A DNA stretch of 64,000 bases, taken from assembly GCA_965644315.1 (NCBI GenBank), contig CBFFRQ010000042.1, positions 124,001 to 188,000 on the forward strand, given 5' to 3'. The notes beneath the pieces were generated by a model. That model did not search any database. It saw only the letters and a program-made list of their open reading frames with translations, and had not been told where the DNA came from. The position numbers and the translations under genes were made by a program. Position 1 is the first letter of the stretch. Each line of letters starts with the position of its first letter. Source of the DNA: Caecitellus pseudoparvulus (lineage: Eukaryota; Bigyra: Bicosoecida). This document shows, one piece after another, positions 10,501 to 21,906 of the stretch.

Positions 10501-12568
10501 GGGCAGCACCATTTCCTCCCTCGTGGAGGCGGGGGTGTCTGTGTGGATGCTGACGGGGGACAAGCAGGAGACCGCCATCAACATCGGCTATGCTGTCCAA
10601 ATGCTCAGCAACGCCCACAACAAGATGATCCTCACCCGGGACAGCCTGGGTGCTGGCAACATTGACCAGGCGTCCTCCCTCATCGCCCAGCACGCAGAGA
10701 AGTTCCGTGATGCGCAGGCGAAGAGCATGCCCATGCTGGAGCCGCAAGCCCTGGTGCTGGACGACAGCACCATCGCTCGTCTGACCGAGTCGGGCACGAA
10801 GGAGGACAAGGACAACCTTCGGGTCGTGGCTCAGGGCTGCTCAGCAGTCATTGCCTGCCGGTGCTCGCCCTCTCGCAAGCGTGCGTTGGTCTTGTTGATC
10901 AAGGAAGGGGTGAAAGGGTCCAAGTGCCTGGCTGTGGGTGACGGTGCCAACGACGTGGACATGATTGTGGCTGCGAACGTGGGGGTGGGCATCGTTGGCG
11001 CCGAGGGAGCACAGGCTGCCAACTCTGCGGACTACGCCATTGGCCAGTTCCGTTTCCTGCAGCGCTTGCTGCTGGTACACGGGCGGTGGAACTACCACCG
11101 CATGTCCCTCCTCATCACATACTTGTTCTACAAGAACACAGTGCTGATTTTTGGAATCTTCCTGTTCGCTTGCATCGCCGGCTGGTCTGGCCAACGGTTC
11201 ATGCTGGAGACCACGCTGCAGACGTTCAACGTCGTGCTGTCTGGCGTGCCTGTCCTCATTGCTGCCGTGCTGGACCAAGACGTGGACGCGGACTCCGCCC
11301 AGCGCTTCCCCCACCTGTACGCCTTCGGCCGCACGGGGGCTGGGCTGTCCACGGCATCGTTCGTCTGGTGGATGGGCACTGCGCTGCTGGAGTCAGCGGG
11401 GCTCTTCTTCGGAGCCGTTGCCGCCATGCAGTGGAGTGACTTCGGGCAGGCAGGGGATCCATACATCTTCTCCTTGGGCACTGTGTACACAGCAGGCATG
11501 ACCATCGCCGTGAACGCCCGCCTGGCCATGTTCACCACGTCCCACTCGTGGCTGTTCCAGCTTTTCACATTCCTCTCTGTGGGGAGCCTCTTTGCCCTGG
11601 CGTACATCGCCGACTTGCTGAATGAGTCTCGCTTCACGGGCGGTGCGACACGCCTCATGCTCACGCCAGCATTCTGGCTCTTTGCTGTGGGGGGTGGCCT
11701 GGCCGTCCTCATCCCAGCGGCGGCCGTGCAGGCCTACCGCCGCACGTACATGCCGTCGTACAGGCGCCTGGTGCACGAGGTGCAGGTGCTCTGCCGCACA
11801 TGGAGGCACAGCTTGGAGTACCTGCCCATCCGGGTAACACCACGCCGCGTCGCCGCCACCCAGCGCCTCCTGGGTGACGCAGATGCCCAGGAGTTCTATG
11901 AGCGCACTGAGAAGGCGAGCAAGGAAGGTGCGGGGGCGTACCACATCGCCACATGGGGGCGCTCGCAACCCGACAAAACAAAGGTGGTGCCTTTCGAGAG
12001 CACCCTGGACTGGCAGATCAGCTGCATGCAGCGCTTGCCTTGCTTCGCGAGCCAGGCTAGCATGCCGACGGAGAAGTGGAACGAAATCGCCTTCCGCTTG
12101 CGGGAGTGGCCCCACGAGATGCAGCGACAGAACATCCTGCGCAAGCGCTGCGAAGCCATGCGCGAGGAGGGCCACGTCGACGAGGAGGCCCTGAAGGACT
12201 TGGAGCGGCGCCTGAAAGAGGACCGCCTGCAGACCCTGCAGGACCGGGGGGAGGCCGTGCCGGAGTCCATGCGCCCGTCATCTGAGGGCTCTGGCACCAT
12301 TAGCGCCATGGCTGACTCCATGGACGGGGACGCCGCTGTGACGCCCCTCAGCAGCGCGCCCTTTGACCAGCCCAGCGCGTCGTGGGGCTCGCCGTCCTCG
12401 CCCCACTCCAGCTCAGCGGTCATGTCCAAGCTGCACAAAGACTCTCCAAGTGACGCAGGAGAGGCGCCCCCCCATGCCTCCTTGGTCATGCAGGACTTGG
12501 ACTCGGATGATTTGGATGAGCAAGGCAGGTCAGCCGTCGCGCCAGCTGACGCTGACGCACACCCTTAG
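7556..12568 (+). CDS. P4-type ATPase (phospholipid flippase)
   Basis: Exons 7556-7605, 7705-7844, 7952-8031 and 8135-12568; introns of 99, 107 and 103 nt (donors GTAAGT, GTGCGT, GTGCGT). The joined start reads MPWLGQAEEEPRKSREA-HPNWQ, then TTANYTWYNFVFLFLWEQF and AYFLAITILQVIPEVS, as in P4-ATPases. About 1567 aa. Motifs: DGETNLK in the actuator domain; NLVPISLYV in membrane segment 4 (the P4 form); DKTGTLT with the phosphorylated Asp at 9278-9280; KGAD in the nucleotide domain; MLTGDKQETAINIGYA; and GDGANDVDMI. About ten membrane segments are expected. An acidic Ser-rich insert of about 80 aa lies just before DKTGT. The family moves phospholipids to the cytosolic leaflet, usually with a CDC50 partner; none is encoded here. 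Its upstream neighbour is a double cyclase, which matters because P4-ATPase and guanylyl cyclase are fused in alveolates. Confidence 0.95.
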
Positions 12569-12675
12569 CAGTCGGCCCAAATGCAAGCTCCGGTGCAAAC
12601 ACTGCACCCGCTGCCGCACTTTCACTCCCCTTGCCAGCCCTTCCCACGTTACATGCTGGTCTATCGTCTGGAGAG

Positions 12676-13800
12676 ATGTTGGCACCGCTTGCGCGTCGAG
12701 TCGTGAGATCTGCAGCCGCGGGCTTGAGTTGCCTGCATCCGCTTCGAGCACCAGCTGTCCCCAGCACCTTGACTGCCTTCCCCACCATGGCAGCGTCCAC
12801 CTCTGCTAGCAGCCCAGTCATCATCGACGGCAAGGCGACTGCTCTGACCATCCGCTCAGAGCTTAAGGAGCGAGTCGATGGCCTGCGTGAGAAGCACGGC
12901 AAGGTGCGTAGCGGCGGCAGGGTGCGGAATTTCTTCCCTCCCTCTCGCAAGACGCCGTCATGACCTGCACGCACGCTGAAGCGCCACTGGCTCCCTGGTC
13001 CCTGGTCTCAGGTCCCTGGTCTTGCCGTGATTTTGGTAGGGGAGCGCCGTGACAGTGCCACGTATGTGCGCATGAAGGCCAAAGCCTGCAAGGAGGTGGG
13101 CATCGCCAGCTTCCAGCACAACCTCCCGGCAGAGGTGAGCCAGGAGGAGCTCATGGCACTGGTCGCACAGCTGAACGAAGACGAAGCCGTGCACGGCATC
13201 CTCGTCCAGCTGCCCCTGCCAGACCACATTGACGAGCACGCCGTCCTGGAGAGCATCGACGTGTCCAAGGACGTGGATGGCCTGCACCCCACGAACATGG
13301 CCTACCTCGCCATGCGAGGCCGGACGCCGCTGTTCGCCCCCTGCACGCCCTCCGGCTGCATCGAGCTGCTGAAGCGCTACGACATCCCCATCAAAGGCAA
13401 GCGGGCCGTGGTCATGGGCCGCTCCAACATCGTCGGCATCCCCGCCGCCCTGCTGCTCATGGCCAACGACGCCACCGTCACGGTGTGCCACAGGCACACC
13501 GCTGACTTGGATGCACACTTGAAGGAGGCTGACATCGTCGTCGTTGCCATCGGGCGCGCCGAGGAGGTGAAGGGGTCCAGTTTGAAGCCGGGTGCCACTG
13601 TCATTGACGTCGGCATCAACTCCGTGGATGATGCCACCGCCAAGCGGGGGTACCGCTTGGTCGGGGACGTGCACTACGAGAGTGCCGTGGAGGTGGCAGG
13701 TGCCATCACGCCTGTGCCAGGTGGTGTGGGCCCCATGACCATTGCCATGCTGCTCCGGAACACGGTGGACGGCGGCGCCCGAGCCTTTGGCGAGGAGTGA
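12676..13800 (+). CDS. Bifunctional methylenetetrahydrofolate dehydrogenase / cyclohydrolase, probably mitochondrial
   Basis: Exons 12676-12903 and 13012-13800 (intron 108 nt, donor GTGCGT); 338 aa. Interconverts 5,10-methylene-THF and 10-formyl-THF in one-carbon metabolism. Family marks: SATYVRMKAKAC with the catalytic Lys of the YxxxK motif; GILVQLPLPDHI; DVDGLHPTN; APCTPSGCIELL; the Rossmann signature GRSNIVGIPAALLL; VVVAIGRAEEV; and the C-terminal TPVPGGVGPMTIAMLL. The first 35 residues are Arg/Ala-rich without acids (MLAPLARRVVRSAAAG), a typical mitochondrial presequence. A second in-frame ATG at 12787 (MAASTSASS) would give a cytosolic form, so dual targeting by alternative starts is possible. 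There is no formate-THF ligase domain, so it resembles the short MTHFD2/FolD type. Confidence 0.95.
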
Positions 13801-14188
13801 ATGGGGCAATGCAATGCCGGCACGGCTCACTGCAGCTGCTGTGCGCCAAGTGGGGCCCCTTGTGTGATGCAGAGTGAGCGGACAGTTGACGTCCTGACCC
13901 TGAGGAGGCATGGAGGCATGGAGGGATCCTCGCTGAGGGGGTCGCGCATTCGGTCGGGGCGCAGTAAATCACCTGTGCCGGACACTCGCAGCTCGCCACC
14001 AGGGTTGCATGGCTCAGAAGACTTGGACCATCCCCTGATTGTGACAGCGCCAACTCAGTCGCCGAGTGGCTGCCCAGACTGTTGGACAGCGGAGCAGCTC
14101 GCGCTGTCAGCCCCTTCCGCTGTGCTTGTGCCCGCTGCAGCGGCATTCAAGGCCTCACAGCCCCCCTCCTGACGCAAGACAAGTAATC
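13801..14188. other. Intergenic region between MTHFD-type gene and Myb gene
   Basis: 388 bases. Open frames exist on both strands but none shows family similarity, and they fit GC-rich composition. I see no RNA gene. It should carry the 3' UTR of the folate gene and the promoter of the Myb gene. Confidence 0.45.
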
Positions 14189-16658
14189 ATGCAGACAGGG
14201 TTCCATGTGAGTATGGATGGGGGGTTGCCTTTCGCGGGCGGGCGGCTTTCGGGCACGGGGATGCAAGCGCAACGCCCGCGTAACGCCCTCATTTGAAGCC
14301 GACCTTGATCGTAGCACTTTGGCCTGCTTGCCGCAGGACTTCACCGCTGTGTTGGGAAAGCCGATGCCCCGGCGCCGTGAGAAGAAGAAGGCGCCCTGGT
14401 CCCAGGAGGAGGACTCAGAGCTACGCCGATGGGTGGCAGCCCGGTATGGTGAGGGCTTCGTGGACAGCAGCATCATTGAATGGTCCCAGGCTGCGAGCGA
14501 AGTGTTCCACAACCGCTCCACGAAGCAAATAAGGGAAAGGTGGGTTTCGTGTGCAGAAACAGTGCGCGGGGGCGCCTGCGGGCGCGGAAAGCGACGAACA
14601 GAGGCGCAAGGCTGCGGCGTTTCGCCGCTCACAACAGCAAACACTGAAACGACTGCCCCCAGCTCCACCAGCACTGACACTCGTGCCTGATTGCAGGTGG
14701 TGCAACGTTCTGGATCCCAGCATCAAGCGTGATGAGTGGGCAGAGCACGAGCTGCGCATCCTGTTCGAGGCACAGCAAGAGCTCGGGAACGTGCGTGCTG
14801 CCCGTGTTTCAACGCGAAACACACGCCCACTGTGCAGTCGCGGCATGGCCCCCTCCTCGCTGTTTTTGCGACAGAAATGGAGTGAAATCGCCAAGCGACT
14901 CCCTGGACGCCCGGAGGCTGCCGTGAAGAACACGTTCTACTCCTCCCAGCGGCGTGCACGACGTCGCCTGCAGCGGTACGTGCACGCCGGAAACGCAGAC
15001 GAAACGATGAAACGCAGTTACCTTGTGGGGGCAGACAAGCTGGAAAGCTGTGTTTCTGTGGGCGTTCCCAGCTTGCGCGGCGGCAGCGGCGGCGCTTGCG
15101 CTCGACCCCTGTTCCCGACTCCAGCCGCCGTTTCTGGTGGAAGCTGGCCTGGCCGGGGCTGCAGGCTGCCCGCGCACGCAAAGCACGGCCTCGACGCGTG
15201 CACGACACCACAGGCCACATGCTGCCCCACTCCCTGCACAGGTTCGGCGAGAACCGCACACCAAACTTGACGGAGATCGCCATCGAGGCCATCGAGGCGT
15301 GCAAGACCGCCCAGGCACTGAAGCAGCGCCGGGAACAGGCCCGCATGCGGGTCGGCTCCGGCGACGAGGAAGACGACCTGGACGGCGCCCTCTCCCTGGG
15401 GGATGACACCCCCACGCGAAAAGGCAAGGGCAAGGCCAAGCGTGGCGCGCGCAAGTCCACCGGTGGCCGCAAGCGCTCCCGTGACGCGGGGCTGACCGAC
15501 GTCTCCGCAGGCCTCGTCAGCGGGCTAGGCGGGCTGGGCGACCTGGGCACTGGCGGCCTGGACCCCCTGAGCCTGGACCCCTCCAACCCCATGCGCATGG
15601 GGGCCCTGTCCATGAACATGAGCATGTTCACGGGCTCCTCCGGCCTGACGGGCCTGTCCGGGCCCGGCATGGTGCCTGGCCTCGGCGTGGGGGGCATGGG
15701 GGTGGTGCTGCCCGGCCTGGGCACCAGCGGCTTCGGAGCTGGCCTGGGCGTGTCTGGCGGCCTCGCGTCCATGCCCGGCATGAACCTGCCCACCTCGGCA
15801 GACTTCCCGGCAGGGCAGGACATGGCCCCCGGCGACGCGTCCTCAGGCCCCAGGCCAGCCGTCGTGAACCTGCCGCCGTCTGCAAGCAACCTACTGGCGC
15901 CGCTGGCAGAGGCAGCGTTCGCCAACTCTGCCACGCCTGCCCTGCTGCACCCTGACGAGACCGTCATCATGCTGTGCCGGTACCACAAGGCCACCAACTC
16001 CACCATCCCCCTGCAGTGGAACGCCAGCGTCGGCACGTCCATGGACACCACCGTGACCTCCGCAGCCCTCGCCAGTGCAGGCGGCAGTGCCGGCCAGCTG
16101 GCGGCCATGACGGCTCCCATGGGCCTGCCGCCCCTCACGGCCAACCCCGGTGGCGACTTGCCCGCTCCAGACACGAACCTGCCGCCGCTGCCCGCTGGCA
16201 CGGGTGCTGCCCCAGGCGACGCCCCGACACCTGCGCCAGCCCCAGTGCCAGCCCAGGAGCAAGATGCCCCGGAGGCAGAGGGTGGAGCTACGGGGGGGGG
16301 TGACGCCCCAGAGGGGCAGGTGCAGGGCAGCGGTGAGGCCCCTGCCCCGGCGCCGGCCGCTGCAGCTGGTGGGAAGAAGGGTGTGGACGACAAGGCGCAT
16401 GTGGCTGAAGTGCTTGCGTCCTTGGGCAATGGGTGGATCAAGGAGGGCAGCAAGGCGGCGGCAGCCGGCTCCACCACCACGACAGAGGCCACGACGGCTG
16501 CTGCCGCGGCCAACAGCACAGCGGAGAGTGCCGGCTCCAGCGCAACAGGCGTGGCTCAGGCAGCCGAGCAAGCGACTGCGGCGCCAGCAGGTGGTGCGGC
16601 GGGAGAGGCCGCCAGTGTGGAGACTGCTGCCAAGCGCCAGCGCACGGACAGCGCGTGA
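14189..16658 (+). CDS. Myb/SANT DNA-binding protein with long Gly/Pro/Ala-rich tail
   Basis: Exons 14189-14206 (only six codons, MQTGFH), 14337-14539, 14697-14790, 14875-14975 and 15242-16658; introns 130, 157, 84 and 266 nt. All junctions keep phase. 610 aa. After the basic stretch PRRREKKK come two Myb-type helix-turn-helix repeats. The first runs from APWSQEEDSELRRWV to STKQIRERW. The second starts at KRDEWAEHELRILFEAQQE and ends KWSEIAKRLPGRPEAAVKN, with the W/N pattern of an R3 repeat. Basic stretches follow (KAKRGARKSTGGRKR, a likely nuclear signal). The rest is low-complexity Gly/Leu/Met/Pro-rich and then Ala-rich. It is probably a transcription regulator; its targets cannot be read from sequence. 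The 18-nt first exon is the weakest part of the model; its GTGAGT donor supports it. Confidence 0.82.
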
Positions 16659-16884
16659 GCTGGCTCGACCCGCTTGCCGCAAGTACACGCACCCCCCTCG
16701 CCCAGCATCCGACCGTGGTCCCGAAAGGCAGGATTGCTCATCGCAAAATGCAAACGGCCACGCTGAGTGTTGAACGTGTGTCTCCCACTGCCCCTTTGCC
16801 CTGCGCAGCTCAGTGCCATTCGCTGACGTTGCTCGCCTAACCTTCCATCTCACACGCCGAAGGTGCCCCTGCACTTGCCGAGCG

Positions 16885-18821
16885 ATGGCAGGAGAAGGGG
16901 GTCATGCAGCTCAGGACTTCGGCTGGCAGGCCGTTCCCGAACTGTTCCTCCACAATCTCTGCTTCTTCCTACAGGCTCGTGACCTGTGCACACTGGTGCG
17001 CAGTGCGGAGTGCGGAAGCTCTGCGGCGCTTTCAATTTCCGCATGCCCCCCACCTCCCGCCCTGCCTGCAGGCGTGCGTGAACAAGGACTTTGCGCGCCT
17101 GACACGGCAAGATGAAGTGTGGGATTCCTTGCTGCTGGCAGAGGTTGGGCGCTTTGATTCGATGCACGTGAAGCACATGCAGCAGCGCAGCTCCCGCACG
17201 GTGCCGAGCAAAGAGTACGACATGCGATGGAAGGCAAGCTGAGCTTGCTCAAGCCACAGAAGCACACCCAACGCCGCGCACCCACTGCAGAGCCTACGAA
17301 GCTTGGACGTCAACAGTTGATCGGTGGACCTCCATGTCTGTGACGGGGCGGAACCTGTCCTACAACAGGCTGCGCATCAGCCAAGGCCCGGTGTTTGGCG
17401 TGGCTCCTCTGGCCCCACCCCGCAAACCCTCGGGCACTGCCCCTGCTGCGCCCGGCGCCGAGGCAGGCGTGTACCTCGCAGCAACGTCTGACGCCCGCCT
17501 TGTGGTGGTGGAGGGTGACACGGCCACTGACCTGCCATGCCCGCCCACCGTGACACCCGGCCGGCAGGGGGCGGGGTACCTCGGCCTGGCGTACGACCCC
17601 ACTTCCCGCACTGCCATCACTGGCTCCTTCGACGGCACAGCACGTGCCTGGCGCATCAACTGGGAAGATTGTGAGGGCCTGGCCTCTCTGCCTGTGCGCC
17701 GTCTGAAGGGCATCCTTGCCGATAGGGGTGTGTCAGCGGTGGGCTGCCTCGAGAAGCCCGACCTGGTGCGCCGCATCCAGGTGACCGGCGCCTTGCCGCC
17801 GGCAGAGGACCTGGGAACACTGCCGGGCCACACCGGCACCGTCGTGTCATGTGCCGTGCAGGGGGACTTTGCCGCCACAGTCGGGAATGACGGCACTGCT
17901 CGGCTGTGGGCGCTGCGTGAGCCTGAGGCGCCCGACACCCCAACACCAGGCAGGGCAGCAGAGGGAGACACTGTGTCTCCCTCTGCTGCTCGCAGGGCCC
18001 GTGCGCAGCAGTGGGCTTCACAGCAGACGAGGCACCGCAGCCTGGCGGTGCTGCCGGCTCACGGGGAGGGCGTAGACAGCATCGCCCTGCACCCCGCGGC
18101 AGGTGCCATGCTGACCGGCGGCAAGGACGGCTGCGTGAAGGTGTGGGACGTCACTGCCGCCGCGCACCGCTGCACGGGCGCAGGGCGTGCTGCTGCGCTC
18201 GCTGACGGGACGTTTGAGCAGCCCATTGAGCCAGCCTGCACGGCAACCTTCGAAGGCTTGGGCTCCTGGGTGTGGTGCGTCGCATCCTGTGACACTGGCC
18301 ACCCTGGCCTGGAGGATGTGGGCAGCTGGGTGGCCGCGCAGCCACCCGTCGTTCGGGAAGTCCTAGCAGGCACTGCGGGGGGTGTGTTGTACTGCTGCGA
18401 CGCCCGTGTGCCCACTGGGCCTGTGGCCGCCACTCCCCTGGGGCCGGGAGTGCCTGTGGCAGGCCTGGTCACACAACTCTCCCACCACCGCATCTTGGCT
18501 TCCTGCTTCGACGCCAAGGTGTACCTGCTGGATTCGCGCAAGTGGGCAGTTGTGGAGGCCGCGCCCATCCCTGGCGTGGAGGCGCCCTCGTCGTCCCCTC
18601 AGCCTCAGCAGGAGATCAGGCCGTTTTGGTCCGGACACGCAGCCAGGCAGCCGATGGCTGGGGCTCTGCCCAGCCCTGTGCAGTACACGTTCACGACCAT
18701 GTACACCATAGCCACTGCTTCAGAGCGGCTGACCCGCCTGGCGTGCTTCCCTGGCGGTGGTGCTGCCGGCTGCTTTGACGGGTCAGTGCACACGTTCACG
18801 TACACCAGTGGGCTGTGGTGA
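16885..18821 (+). CDS. F-box / WD40-repeat protein with SAP-like insert
   Basis: Exons 16885-16995, 17072-17214 and 17291-18821; two 76-nt introns; 594 aa. The F-box spans the first junction (VPELFLHNLCFFLQARDLCT, then ACVNKDFARLTRQDEVWDS). Splicing 17215-17290 removes an in-frame TGA and gives SKEAYEAWTSTVDRW, the W/Y-rich linker that follows F-boxes in FBXW proteins; otherwise one would call two genes. WD40-like blades: GSFDGTARAWRI; LPGHTGTVVSCAV..GNDGTARLWAL; LPAHGEGVDSIALH..KDGCVKVWDV; and weaker ones to the end. Between blades 1 and 2 sits a helix-loop-helix insert (VRRLKGILADRGVSAVGC, then LEKPDLVRRI) resembling SAP-type modules. The family acts as substrate receptor of SCF ubiquitin ligases. 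The next gene downstream is a cullin, which supports that role by context. Confidence 0.85.
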
Positions 18822-18998
18822 GCTGGCAGCCGCATGTCCCGTGAAGTGCCAAACTTGATAATACACCCCGTGCATGCTGAGTGCTTGCCGCGTACATCTT
18901 GAGATCTGCACTCCTATAACGCTGCTGGTTCGTTCCACTGCCTCGGATTGCCGAGCTGTGTGCCTAGCACTGCGCACACGCGGACACGCCAATCCATC

Positions 18999-21745
18999 AT
19001 GGCGGATGTCGATTGGCGGGATGAAGGCGCCATGGCCATGCTGTCCACCGACGAGCGAGAGAAGGTTCTCAGTAACTACGTTCGGGGGAAGTGCATGGAC
19101 CGCACCTCGGAATTCAAGTGAGTTGCGGACGCCTCCGCGCTTGGCACCAGTGCTGGTGTTGGATGTACAAGACACAACGCCACACCAGCCGCGCGGCTGG
19201 TGTGGGTATGGCAACATGGGCCCTTGGCAGGCTGATTTGCACCGTTCTTTTATGCCCCGTGTCGCGCCGTCACAATGTGCCCAGCACCAGCGTGTGCTCT
19301 GCGGCGGCCGTGCTCCGTGTGAGCATGTCCGTTTCGGCGTGTTGGCGTGGTGGGCAGCACCAGCACCTCTGCGCTCATTCTGTCGGGCACACCCTCGCCG
19401 AATGGCTGCTTTGCAGGTTCGATGAGGTCCAGTTGATGGTGAAGACGTTCGGCCTGCAAGCCTTATTCAAGCTCCTGGATGGCGGCGTGCGCTCCACCTC
19501 TGGCAAGGTCATGACCAACATGGCTTTCTCGTGCATGCACACGGCAGGCATGAAGTGCTCTCAGCAGGCTGAGGCCAACGGGGAGAAGCTGTACCTTCAC
19601 CATGAGCAGTGCATTGAGAGGTACTTGGAAGGCACAGTGCTGCCGGCCTTGAACAGACTCAGCGGGACACAGCTGCTGAAGGAGTTCAAGAGGCGATGGG
19701 AGAACCACAAAATCTTCACGGAGTGGATGCGGAAGCTGTTCAGGTACCTGGACGGCAGGGGGGGGTACATCAAGAATTTCCAGAAGCCGACGCTGACCTC
19801 CAAGGGCATCGCCCTGTTCAAGCGCATCGTCTTCGACGGGAAGAAGGCTGACCTCATGCACACCATCCAGCTCATCGCCAACCAGGAGCGGGAGGGAGAG
19901 CAGATCGACCGCAGCCTGCTCAAGTCCGTCATCGAGCTGTTCCTGGTCATGGGCATCGCCGAGGTGCAGGACTTCAAGGACATGAAGGACGTCCAGCTGC
20001 GCGCAGGGGACGAGCAGGCAGGCACGTCCTCCACCTACAGGGACGACTTTGAGGTGCCATTCCTCCGGAACACCACCGAGTACTACAACAGCAAAGCGCT
20101 GGCGTGGTTCGAGGCAGACTCTGCGCCGGAGTACCTGGCCAAGTGTGAGACTGCCCTGGAGGCCGACCGTGAGCGCGTGCTAGCGTACCTGAACCCGGTC
20201 ACTGAGCCAAAGCTGGTGGCCGTGATCCGGGATGTGCTCATCAAGGACCGAGTGGAAGCACTCCTGAACAAGGACGGGTCTGGTGCAGTCTGCCTTATGC
20301 GGGATGAGAAGTTCGCTGACCTGGGTCGCATGTTCCGCATGTTCAACTTGGTGGCCGGCGGCTTGACCAGCTTTGGCCGCTGCTTCCGAGAGTACGTGAA
20401 AGGCCTCGGAAACGACGTCATCCAGCGACGCGCAAAAGACTGCGAGGCGAAGAAAGCGGCCGGGAAGGAAGCAGCTGTGCTTGATGTCACATTTGTTGAG
20501 AACATCCTGGAGCTGTACAAGAGGTACGACAACTTGGTGCACTCCACCTTTGAGTCACACTCGGTGTTCCAAGAGGAGTTCAAGAACGCCTGGACGCACG
20601 TCATGAATGGTGATGCTGGCTCCGTGCCGGTGCCTCAACTGCTCGCATCGTACATGGACCACGTGCTGCGCGACAGCAAGCGAACCGAGGCGGAGCAGAT
20701 GAGCCTCATGCGCGAGTGCGGCAAGCTCGTGGAGTACATGGACTCTAAGGACATCTTCCAACTGCACTACGAGAAGATGCTGGGCGACCGCTTGTTGAAC
20801 AAGCACACCGTGTCGGATGACGTGGAGAAGAACACCATTGTCATGTTCAAGGAGGGCAAGGGCTCTGGCTTCACCACCAAGATGGAGGGCATGGTGGCCG
20901 ACATCGCCACCTCAAAGAAGGTGCTGGAGCAGTTCAAGGAGCCCTTCGAAGGGTGGGCTGCCTCTCAGGAGGCTGCAGGCCATCCCCGCGTCTTGTTCGA
21001 GCCCGTCGTGCTCTGTGCTGGGCACTGGCCTGCCTTCCCCGACCTCAGCAAGCTCATGCCATGCCCCCAGTTCCAGAGCGTCGCGGAAGTGTACACTGGC
21101 TTCTGGTCGACGAAGAACGGCGCTCGTAAGATTGTGTGGGAGTGGGCCCGTGGCAAGGCCGAGCTGTTCGTGTACTTGGAGAAAGACGGCAAAACTGACC
21201 GGAAGACCGTCACCATGGCCATGCTGCAAGCCTTTGCGTGCCTGCAGTTCAACTCCAAGGAGGCCTTTGGCAAGACGGAGCTGGCAGGCATCACCGGGCT
21301 GGACCCGGCCATGCTGGAGCAGGTGATGAAGCCCATGCTGACCAAGGCAAAGAAGCTGCCGAATGGCAAGGTCAAGAAGTACCCCGGCCTGTTCAAGTTC
21401 AAGAGCGACAAGGCCACACAGAAGGTCACGTACACCTTCAATGCCGGGTACACCAACCCTCGCAAGGAAGTGGACATTGCTGCGCCCAACTTGACCACGA
21501 CGCGAGCGTCTGACACCCGGCGCATCGACAAGGGGCGTGAGTTCCAGCTCGATGCCGCCATCGTGCGCATCATGAAGACGAGGCAGACCCTGCGCCACAC
21601 TGACCTCATTGCGGAGGTGGTGAAGGCCATCCGCCTCTTCCGGCCCCAGCCTGCCGACATCAAGAAGCGCATTGCAAGCCTTATCGACAAGGAGTACCTG
21701 ACCCGTGATGAGGATGACCGTGCCCTGTACCACTACCAGGCATAG
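18999..21745 (+). CDS. Cullin (CUL1/CUL3-like ubiquitin ligase scaffold)
   Basis: Exons 18999-19117 and 19417-21745, with a long 299-nt intron (donor GTGAGT); 815 aa, the usual cullin length. The N-terminal cullin repeats are divergent but run through GRMFRMFNLV and ILELYKRYDNLV. The C-terminal cullin-homology region has DIFQLHYEKMLGDRLL and MEGMVADIATSKKVLEQF. The winged-helix tail ends in IVRIMKTRQTL, PADIKKRIASLIDKEYLTRD and YHYQA. The NEDD8-acceptor Lys in IVRIMK is at 21575-21577. Cullins bind RBX1 at the C-terminus and a receptor module at the N-terminus. Which paralogue this is I cannot settle; the tail resembles CUL1 and CUL3 about equally. It sits between an F-box/WD40 gene and a DCAF7-like gene on the same strand. 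Confidence 0.95.
19180..19205. repeat. 26-bp perfect palindrome in the cullin intron
   Basis: CCACACCAGCCGC is followed directly by its reverse complement GCGGCTGGTGTGG, with no loop, inside the 299-nt intron. On RNA it could fold into a hairpin; on DNA it is a potential dyad protein site. Such length is not expected often by chance in a window this size. Confidence 0.8.
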
Positions 21746-21906
21746 AGGCTGCTCGTCGCTGCGGACCCTAGCGCGCAGGGGCTTGCCTGTGCCCCCCTGC
21801 CTGAAACCGAGGCAGTTGAAAGTGCTCTGCCACTTTCCTGTCACGACTGCGGAATGCATCCACTGCTAAGCCGAGCAAAAACTTTCGAGCAGCCTTGCAG
21901 TGACAT

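Noticed and set aside
14723-16519. 598-codon open frame antisense to the Myb gene
   Set aside because: Low-complexity Pro/Ser/Ala/Gly text mirroring the repetitive sense frame; no motif; it lies opposite well-supported exons.
16885-17242. Separate small F-box gene ending at TGA 17242
   Set aside because: A GT-AG intron (17215-17290) in correct phase joins it to the WD40 frame and recreates the family linker.
20912-21859. 315-codon frame antisense to the cullin
   Set aside because: Covers the conserved cullin C-terminus on the other strand; typical GC-rich shadow.
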